Source: JAXDBV01 sp034678415 | GTDB taxonomy: Bacteria > Bacteroidota > Bacteroidia > Bacteroidales > VadinHA17 | Direction of reading: 5' to 3' | DNA: 20,630 bases | Assembly (NCBI GenBank): GCA_034678415.1 | Contig: JAXDBV010000183.1 | Span: 1-20,630, forward strand | Made by a program: the position numbers and the translations under genes | Notes under the pieces: generated by a model | Database searches by the model: none | The model's input: the letters and a program-made list of their open reading frames with translations, nothing else | What the model was told of the DNA's origin: nothing | Shown here: one piece after another, positions 15,401 through 20,630 of the stretch | How positions within the stretch are numbered: the first letter of the stretch is position 1 | Layout: each line of letters starts with the position of its first letter

Positions 15401-18400
15401 AATGGTGACTGCTCTACTTATGATGAAATACAGGTGATTTACAGGCCTGCACCCACCACTGCCAATGCCGGTCTAAATGCCTCCACATGCGGTACTGCCT
15501 ATGTATTGAATGGCAATAATCCCACCTCAGGTACAGGTACCTGGACACAGATCGCCGGTCCGGGGATCGTAACCTTTGATAATCCCAACCAATACAATAC
15601 AACGGTAAGGCTTGCAGTACCATATACCTATGGGGCATATACTTTCCGGTGGACAATCTCCACGGGTCCGGCCTGTAACAGTTCCGATGATGTTGTCATC
15701 ACGTTTTCGCAGGGAGGCGAAGCAACCGCGAATCCTATTTCAAACTACTGTATGAGTTCAACCTCGCTGGTGAATATACCTGTCTCAGGGACTGTAGGAG
15801 GTACCTCTACCCAGGGCCGGTGGGAGCGTGTTTCAGGGAACGGTGTGTTTCTCAGCAGCGGTGCTGCCAACGGCTCCACATACCCCGCGGGTGTGATCAA
15901 TGATTCCTATGTGCCGGCTGCTGCCGATATAGGTACAACAGTGCAGCTTCGCCTCAGAGCCAATGATCCTGACGGTGGCGGAAGCTGTACCGATGAGTAC
16001 AGCTATATGTCCTTCGAGATACATCGGGAAGCGACAGCAGATGCGACCACGGATGGAACCAACACTACTGAAACACAGGTTTGCAGAGTGAAAGCAACCC
16101 CGGCAGTCATTAACCTGTATGGCAGGATTACCTCATCCACCACCGGTTACTGGCGCGTGGTAACCGGGGGAGGTGTGATCGGGTCCAGCGGTACAGCAAC
16201 AGGCAATACAAAAACAGGTCCTGCCATCACCGATACATACATACCCCAACCGGCCGACGTGCCCGGATCAGTAACATTACAACTTGTAGCTATTGATCCC
16301 GATGGCGGTGGGGCTGATAATCCCTGCTCCAGCGTGACAGATGATATCTCCATCCAGCTATTTGAACAACCTTCCGTAAATGCCGGTGTTGACTACGCCA
16401 TCTGTGAAGCAGCTACTATCGATGTTAGCGGAACCATTGGAGGAGGAGCTTCGAGCGGTACCTGGTCGGTCGTTACCGGTTCAGGTTCCTTGGGGTTAAG
16501 CACAACTGTGGGTAACACAGTTACAGCAACCTATACCCTGGGAGCAACCGACCGTGGAAATACCATTACACTGAGGTTAAGCTCCAACGATCCTGTGGGG
16601 CCATGTACCACGGTCACAGATGATGCGGACATCACCATCAGACAATACCCCGTAATCACAACTCATCCACCAAACAGAATCATATGTGATAATGGTTCTA
16701 CTAATTTCTTTGTAAGTGTAACCGGCAGCTCATTAACCTTTCAATGGCAGGTTGATGAGGGATCCGGTTTTATTAACGTAGTGAACGGAGGCATTTATAA
16801 TGGTGCAACCTCCATAAATTTAACCATTACGGGAGCAACGACTGCCGAGAGCGGTAATAATTACCGGTGCATAGTTACCTCTGCGGGACTCTGCTCAACC
16901 ACCTCAAATGCCGGATCACTGACCGTGCGGGCGTACCCGGTGATAACCCTTGATCCCGTTGACCGCGAGATCTGTGAGAATGGTACAACAACATTTACGG
17001 TTGCTGCCACTGGTACAACCTTGTCGTACCGCTGGCAGGTTGACAACGGATCAGGATTTACCAACCTTTCCAATGGAGGATCCTATTCCGGCGTTACTAC
17101 CAGCACCCTGACAATTTCCAATGCTCCTGCCTCATTTGATAATTATAAATATCGGTGCGTCGTTACTGAATCAGTTTTGTGCTCCACCACTTCCGGTGAA
17201 GCCACATTAACGGTTTACCCCTATCCGTCAATTACCGTGCAACCCGTTGCGACAGCTACCTGCAACGGCGGTAATGCTACATTCTCTGTAACGGTTTCCG
17301 GTACAACGCTTACCTATCAATGGCAGTTTAACGATGGATCGGGCTGGTCGAATATCTCTAATGGCGGGGTATATAGCGGGGCATTGACTAATACATTAGC
17401 TCTAACGGGTGTAACCCTGAGCTATGATGATTATATGTACCGATGCGTCGTCACAGAGTCTGCTCTCTGCCCGATCAATACCAGCGGAGTAGTGCTCGAT
17501 GTGCATGCATACCCGACGGTGACAACCCAGCCGGTTGATGGAGAAATATGCAATGGCGGTAATACTTCCTTCTTCGTGGTGGCTACCGGTAATTTTCTGT
17601 CTTACCAATGGCAGGAAAACCAGGGTTCGGGGTGGGTCGATCTTACCGATGTGGGAATATACAGTGGTGTTACCACCAATACCATGACCATAACTGGTGG
17701 TACTGTGTTAATGAACGGATACGATTACCGTTGTATCGTCACTGAATCGGGTCTGTGTTCAACCCCCAGTGCTTCCGCAAATCTTATCGTCAGAGCTTAT
17801 CCTCCAATTACGGCTCAACCGGAGAATCGCACCATCTGCGAGAACGGAAATACTACTTTCTCCGTAACCGCAACAGGTACCTCATTGACCTATCAATGGC
17901 AGGAAAACACAGGGAGCGGCTTCAATAATATTACTAATGGAGGTATATATAGTAATGCCACCACCAGTACACTGAGCATCTCCGGTGCCTCAATGAGCTA
18001 TAACAATTATGCCTATCGTTGTCTCGTAACAGAATCAAATATTTGTACCACAACAAGTGCTGAAGCTACACTGACGGTTCGGGCGTACCCGGTGATCAGT
18101 ACCCCGCCGGTGGATGATGTGGTATGTGACGGACAAGCTGCATCGTTCTCTGTCACAGCAACAGGAACCTCTCTCACTTACCAGTGGCAGGTTGATCAGG
18201 GCAGTGGATTTGTTAGTATTCCTGAAGGAGGATTCTATAGTGGTACAGCTTCAATTACACTGACAATCGATCCTGCGTCTGTCGCCATCAACGGGTATGA
18301 TTACCGTTGTGTGGTTACTTCATACGGCCTTTGTCCTGTCAACTCTGCATCGGCCGACCTTACTGTATTTTCTTACCCGGTTATAACTATCCAGCCGGCC

Positions 18401-20630
18401 GATCTTACCATGTGTGAGTTCGCAGATTCCATGCTTACCATAAATGCAACCGGAACCACACTAACCTACCAATGGCAGGTGGATGTTGCCGGAACCGGGA
18501 CTTTTACTGATATTCCCGATGGAGGAGTATACCTGGGTGCTCAGACAGATACTTTGCAGATTTTAAGCCCCACAGGAACGATGAATGGGTATGACTACAG
18601 GTGTGTGGTAATGGAGTCCGGTGCATGCCCGACCATTTCAAATGCTGTGAACCTGGACATCGTTCCGGCACCTAACACCACTGATATCTCAGGTGGATTG
18701 ATCCGGATGTGTCAGGGAACGAATGGACAGTTTTATTCCGTCGATTATCATGTGGGGAATACCTATACCTGGACTGTGGTACCTGCAACACCCATTGCCG
18801 GTGGTGGTGGTACCAGGAGTACCAATAGTTACATTGTATTGAATTTCCCGAATCCGGATACCTACACCATCAGTGTTCAGGAGTATGCTCCTGCACCGGC
18901 ACAATGCCCTGGTCCGGTCAAACAACTTGAAGTTCATGTGTATGCTCCGCCGGTGGCTGATGCCGGTACTGATCAGACTATTTGTACCGGTGGCAGTGCT
19001 GTGCTGGGCGGAACACCCAACGGCGTTGGCCCCAGCGCAACAGGCGGTTCAGGCAGCTACACTTTTATCTGGTCGCCTTCCGTTGGGCTTGATGATGCCG
19101 GCATTGAACATCCTCAAGCATCACCCAATGCAACACGTACTTATACACTGTTTGTCGACGATAATGTTTCCAACTGTTCCATGGTGCAGGATCAGGTCAC
19201 AGTTAACGTCCAGCCATTACCTGTTGTAGATGCCGGCAGTAATGGAGAAACATGCCAGGGTGTAGCATTTAACCTTGCATCATTGACTATTCAACCTAGC
19301 GTTACAAACTATACAAGCCTGTTATGGACGCATAACGGAACAGGTTCCTTTGATGATCCTGCACTGTTGACACCTGTTTACACACCGGGCGCCGGTGAAA
19401 CGGGTACAGTCGTTATGACCCTGACAGCAACAGGTATTACACCATGCGGTGACATAAGTGATCAGACCAGTCTGATCATCACCCCTGCTCCACAGGTAAA
19501 TGCGGGTAGCGATGAGGAAACATGCGAAGGTGAATTTTTCGATCTCTCCACTTCTGCCACACCGCCAACAGCGTCCAATTATGTTACTGTCACATGGACT
19601 CATAACGGTACAGGATCATTCAATAATTCAAATATTCTCACGCCGACCTATTATCCTGGTGGCGGAGAAACAGGTGTCGTCCAGCTTACCATGACGGTTC
19701 TGGGTAATGGATCCTGCGGAACCATTTCCGATGTTATGGAACTTACCATCACACCTGCCCCAACTGTAAATGCTGGCAGTGATGAGGCAGTGTGCGGCGA
19801 AGATCCTTTTGATTTCTCTTTAAAATCCACGCGTCCAACAGCAACCAACTATCCATCTCTTCAATGGACACACAATGGACTGGGCACCCTGAATAATGAT
19901 GCGATACTTGAACCTGTGTATACACCGGGTGTCGGCGATGCCGGTAACATCACATTTACCCTCACAGTAAATGGAAATGGAGTATGCGATCCTGTAACTG
20001 ATGAATTTATTCTTTCCATCAGGCCTGAGCCGATACTGAGTCCGTCTTTGAACAGGACTGTTTGTAGTGATGGAATATCGGGTATCACCCTGGGTGTTGC
20101 ACCGGCAAGCATTGCCGCTGCATCATATAATATAACGGACATAAGAGTTGATCCGGGACTTGCTCCGGACGCAGGAAATGCAGTACCTGGAAACGGCCAG
20201 ACTGCAACGGCGATTTATAATGACCGGTTCAATAACGTTACGACTGCACCTCTTGATGTTGAATACGATGTGGTTCCGGTTAGTGTTGCGGGATGCCTCG
20301 GCGATATGGTGACTGTGGTACTGACTGTGAATCCTGAGCCGGTGCTCGATCCCGACCTGGATGCCGCGGTCTGCAGCGACATAACTTCAGGCATCATGCT
20401 GGGTACAAACGGAACCTCAGTAGCTGCCGCTACATATAATATCATTGCTATCCGCAAAGCTGCAAACCTCGTCGCGGGAGGCGGCAACGCTTCGATAGGT
20501 GCCGGTAAAGCGGCGGATGCAATAGCGGGAGATATTTTCACGAACACGACAGCCAACGCGCTGACGGTAGAATATGATGTAATACCGGTGAGCGGAGCGG
20601 GCTGTGCGGGTGATCTGGAGACGGTGGTAC
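12434..20630 (+). CDS. Giant secreted multi-repeat adhesin-like protein (partial, continues past window)
   Basis: The frame is open from ATG 12434 to the window end without a stop: at least 2732 codons. A signal peptide is clear (MRKSLLMLIVITGLAMQNVQA, cleavage before QEP); ATG 12464 is an alternative start. Residues 35-170 look like FN3-type strands, and a PKD turn DWGDG is at 190-194. Then come five class A units (501-1093, one with a nested domain), three class B (1096-1404), seven Ig-like class C (1405-2078), a single spacer domain, a PKD-like unit (2173-2262), three class F (2263-2532) and two class G (2533 onward). It is rich in Thr, Ser, Gly, Asn and Asp and poor in Lys, as is usual for surface-exposed repeat proteins. 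It starts 19 bases after the anti-sigma gene. A type IX C-terminal domain is expected beyond the window. Confidence 0.95.
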   Translation, partial: MNNQATEKRFMRKSLLMLIVITGLAMQNVQAQEPVWTSGTPVVTPGPGRFVLDLSLNMPSTIYYIVLNYNVTGTITPWNCRTQALAGPGGNRVATGILDYNSGILREYVLNLALNTEHTVFIVAENKATGTLQTSVYKWVGFTQGCPEIQVTTGFFQTGECLPDVPVVFVAQLIPMVPSGVLYGTVWQVDWGDGSPVETFVSQFDDDLPDGADQFVHHYDAIDDECNYIATFTALNPCGKSSNGRKILVVHGQDNEIDGELEIQDPVSGATEEVYVCEGTETIVTLWDNSIWNCQNPVLPLGLPTQPNDDPRWLQWDYGTLLNTITGPVDIEGNTAPYTGAVNYPVTSIHTYAQNITIPASAIAGERFRVELRNWNKCNPYGLEPYIATTIDIVIIDSPEGAMGPDYSRCENNISSATITLSATGGGGGSNFRYVVQRPSGGNIVYNNVPSPYSPNISAYLSVGQNKFKLIEVQRVPGNTCIQTGNIDSTIITVYRNVTTPTTGPDATVCGTTYPNLGGNTPTVGTGSWTTRAGTGIVTNPSSPTSGVTNLSQGANTFRWTIVNGDCVAYDEITITRDVQPSPANAGINQNLCNSTTATMAATAVNNGGSGYWNVVSGQFWLEDFNLADGTTTDAGPTAWTRTISGGSPGYAEVRNKKFEASNIGSTREAIWTGTVNIATRTNVGISVNLSSLSTSNGFESTDYVNIRYRVDGGSWITIINRTGAADGSTGGGSMAFRTRTFTATGIPTGTTLEIQIRIRNSDAGEIYYIDNVFVGEGYTAAFPSINNTSSPTTTVSGLLQGPNVFRWTAISQYRVCDETYDEVTILRDVAPAAANAGLDQHFCETTTATMAANTPTNNGTGLWTRTGGAGTITTPSSPTTTITGLGYNNNTFRWTISSQYGICPDDDDDVVITRYQQPTAASTGVDQDLCAVLTSNSLGGNTPSVGTGTWSMTSGPGSITSINPNANTPNATITVNTAGTYVFRWTIVNGDCSTYDEIQVIYRPAPTTANAGLNASTCGTAYVLNGNNPTSGTGTWTQIAGPGIVTFDNPNQYNTTVRLAVPYTYGAYTFRWTISTGPACNSSDDVVITFSQGGEATANPISNYCMSSTSLVNIPVSGTVGGTSTQGRWERVSGNGVFLSSGAANGSTYPAGVINDSYVPAAADIGTTVQLRLRANDPDGGGSCTDEYSYMSFEIHREATADATTDGTNTTETQVCRVKATPAVINLYGRITSSTTGYWRVVTGGGVIGSSGTATGNTKTGPAITDTYIPQPADVPGSVTLQLVAIDPDGGGADNPCSSVTDDISIQLFEQPSVNAGVDYAICEAATIDVSGTIGGGASSGTWSVVTGSGSLGLSTTVGNTVTATYTLGATDRGNTITLRLSSNDPVGPCTTVTDDADITIRQYPVITTHPPNRIICDNGSTNFFVSVTGSSLTFQWQVDEGSGFINVVNGGIYNGATSINLTITGATTAESGNNYRCIVTSAGLCSTTSNAGSLTVRAYPVITLDPVDREICENGTTTFTVAATGTTLSYRWQVDNGSGFTNLSNGGSYSGVTTSTLTISNAPASFDNYKYRCVVTESVLCSTTSGEATLTVYPYPSITVQPVATATCNGGNATFSVTVSGTTLTYQWQFNDGSGWSNISNGGVYSGALTNTLALTGVTLSYDDYMYRCVVTESALCPINTSGVVLDVHAYPTVTTQPVDGEICNGGNTSFFVVATGNFLSYQWQENQGSGWVDLTDVGIYSGVTTNTMTITGGTVLMNGYDYRCIVTESGLCSTPSASANLIVRAYPPITAQPENRTICENGNTTFSVTATGTSLTYQWQENTGSGFNNITNGGIYSNATTSTLSISGASMSYNNYAYRCLVTESNICTTTSAEATLTVRAYPVISTPPVDDVVCDGQAASFSVTATGTSLTYQWQVDQGSGFVSIPEGGFYSGTASITLTIDPASVAINGYDYRCVVTSYGLCPVNSASADLTVFSYPVITIQPADLTMCEFADSMLTINATGTTLTYQWQVDVAGTGTFTDIPDGGVYLGAQTDTLQILSPTGTMNGYDYRCVVMESGACPTISNAVNLDIVPAPNTTDISGGLIRMCQGTNGQFYSVDYHVGNTYTWTVVPATPIAGGGGTRSTNSYIVLNFPNPDTYTISVQEYAPAPAQCPGPVKQLEVHVYAPPVADAGTDQTICTGGSAVLGGTPNGVGPSATGGSGSYTFIWSPSVGLDDAGIEHPQASPNATRTYTLFVDDNVSNCSMVQDQVTVNVQPLPVVDAGSNGETCQGVAFNLASLTIQPSVTNYTSLLWTHNGTGSFDDPALLTPVYTPGAGETGTVVMTLTATGITPCGDISDQTSLIITPAPQVNAGSDEETCEGEFFDLSTSATPPTASNYVTVTWTHNGTGSFNNSNILTPTYYPGGGETGVVQLTMTVLGNGSCGTISDVMELTITPAPTVNAGSDEAVCGEDPFDFSLKSTRPTATNYPSLQWTHNGLGTLNNDAILEPVYTPGVGDAGNITFTLTVNGNGVCDPVTDEFILSIRPEPILSPSLNRTVCSDGISGITLGVAPASIAAASYNITDIRVDPGLAPDAGNAVPGNGQTATAIYNDRFNNVTTAPLDVEYDVVPVSVAGCLGDMVTVVLTVNPEPVLDPDLDAAVCSDITSGIMLGTNGTSVAAATYNIIAIRKAANLVAGGGNASIGAGKAADAIAGDIFTNTTANALTVEYDVIPVSGAGCAGDLETVV
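13934..15712 (+). repeat. Class A repeats (five beta-sandwich units) in the giant protein
   Basis: Units begin at 13934, 14174, 14927, 15188 and 15452. Lengths are 240, 753, 261, 264 and 261 bp. Each opens with a P..ANAG..Q.LC-type segment, has GTGxWT in the middle and closes with FRWTIxxGxC...DExxITR. Each carries two conserved Cys, one near each end. The second unit is long because a separate domain is inserted in it. Confidence 0.85.
14288..14782 (+). other. Nested domain inserted in class A repeat unit 2
   Basis: About 165 residues (619-783 of the protein) interrupt the unit between GYWNVVSG and PSINNTSSPTTTVSGL. The insert starts WLEDFNLADGTTTDAGPTAW and ends IRIRNSDAGEIYYIDNVFV, a pattern of a carbohydrate-binding or MAM-like jelly-roll domain (EDF start, YYIDNV end). 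Removing it leaves a unit of 258 bp, the same size as the other units. Confidence 0.75.
15719..16645 (+). repeat. Class B repeats (three divergent units) in the giant protein
   Basis: Units start at 15719, 16028 and 16370 (309, 342 and 276 bp). Shared features are GxW..V.GxG near the middle, a Y.P...D/Y.LGATD segment before TLxLR/QLVA, and xNDPxGG/IDPDGGG..C.....D near the end. The three are more diverged from each other than the class C units are. Confidence 0.7.
16646..18667 (+). repeat. Class C repeats: seven Ig-like units of 96 residues
   Basis: Units start at 16646, 16934, 17222, 17510, 17798, 18086 and 18374. The first six are exactly 288 bp, the last 294 bp. The consensus is YPxIxxQPxxxxIC, then FSVxATGTxLTYQWQ, GSGF, GGxYSG, LTI and YxYRCVVTES.LC. 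This is an Ig-like fold with the core Trp at unit position 34 and the YRC strand at 73-75. Three Cys (14, 75, 83) are invariant in the first six units and have matching counterparts in the seventh. Confidence 0.9.
18950..20029 (+). repeat. PKD-like unit and three class F repeats, 270 bp each
   Basis: The unit at 18950 (PVADAGTDQTIC ... FIWSPSVGLDD ... TYTLFVDD) is a PKD-like domain of the kind common in gliding/adhesion proteins. Units at 19220, 19490 and 19760 share PxVNAGSDExxC, WTHNGTGSF, LTPxYxPGxGETG and ITPAP. All four are exactly 270 bp (90 residues), each with two Cys. Confidence 0.85.
20030..20630 (+). repeat. Class G repeats: one full and one partial unit
   Basis: The first unit is 20030-20338 (103 residues); the second starts at 20339 and runs off the window. 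The shared pattern is PxLxPxLxxxVCSD, SGIxLG, SxAAAxYNI, then a glycine/alanine-rich part, LxVEYDVxPVSxAGCxGD. It resembles the PKD-like units found in long tandem arrays in Bacteroidota surface proteins, so more copies are expected downstream. Confidence 0.8.

Noticed and set aside
12596..20556. Many 60-120 codon ORFs on both strands across the repeat region
   Set aside because: They arise from the biased Thr/Gly/Ala-rich codons of the giant gene, which has one uninterrupted frame and a signal peptide.
13934..20630. Regularly spaced repeats that could be mistaken for a CRISPR array or satellite DNA
   Set aside because: The period is 240-342 bp, the repeats are diverged and all lie in one open frame, so they are protein domain repeats.

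Overview
This window comes from a Gram-negative member of the Bacteroidota. The evidence is a heptose epimerase for lipopolysaccharide core, a type IX secretion (CHU_C-type) C-terminal domain, an ECF sigma factor with a typical Bacteroidota anti-sigma-like partner, a very large PKD/Ig-like surface protein, weak Shine-Dalgarno sequences and one TAnnTTTG-type -7 element. No tRNA, rRNA, CRISPR array or intact insertion sequence was seen.

Layout. Positions 3-209 hold the 3' end of an unidentified + strand gene. A compact - strand operon follows (2185 down to 222): a 6-pyruvoyl-tetrahydropterin/6-carboxytetrahydropterin synthase, GTP cyclohydrolase I and malonyl-CoA:ACP transacylase. Divergent from it are hldD/rfaD (2342-3307) and a tiny conserved-looking ORF, closed by a clear terminator near 3700. 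Positions 3793-5957 hold three separate Fe/Mn superoxide dismutase genes in a row: two on +, and one on - with an N-terminal export signal. Their metal-tuning residues differ: Mn-like, Fe-like and a His variant. A 128-bp inverted-repeat element sits between the first two. Next come a secreted carboxypeptidase-regulatory-like protein (6114-6854) and, convergent with it by 2 bp, a 1077-residue fused flavoprotein (10090-6857). The flavoprotein joins in one chain the parts normally split between the alpha and beta subunits of sarcosine/proline/hydroxyproline/HCN-synthase-type dehydrogenases.

The right half (10560-20630) looks like one transcription unit. It contains an ECF sigma factor, an overlapping membrane-anchored anti-sigma-like protein whose extracytoplasmic part carries two PKD domains and a CHU_C-type sorting domain, and an open reading frame of at least 2732 codons that runs off the window. 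The large protein has a signal peptide and is a mosaic of at least five classes of beta-sandwich repeats. Two classes have strictly fixed lengths (seven Ig-like units, six of exactly 288 bp; three units of exactly 270 bp), and one repeat unit is interrupted by a complete foreign domain.

Most notable: the triple SOD cluster, the sigma/anti-sigma/adhesin unit in which the anti-sigma carries a secretion-type C-terminal domain, the alpha-beta fused iron-sulfur flavoprotein, and the architecture of the large adhesin. Family assignments are from motif recognition by eye; no database search was possible.
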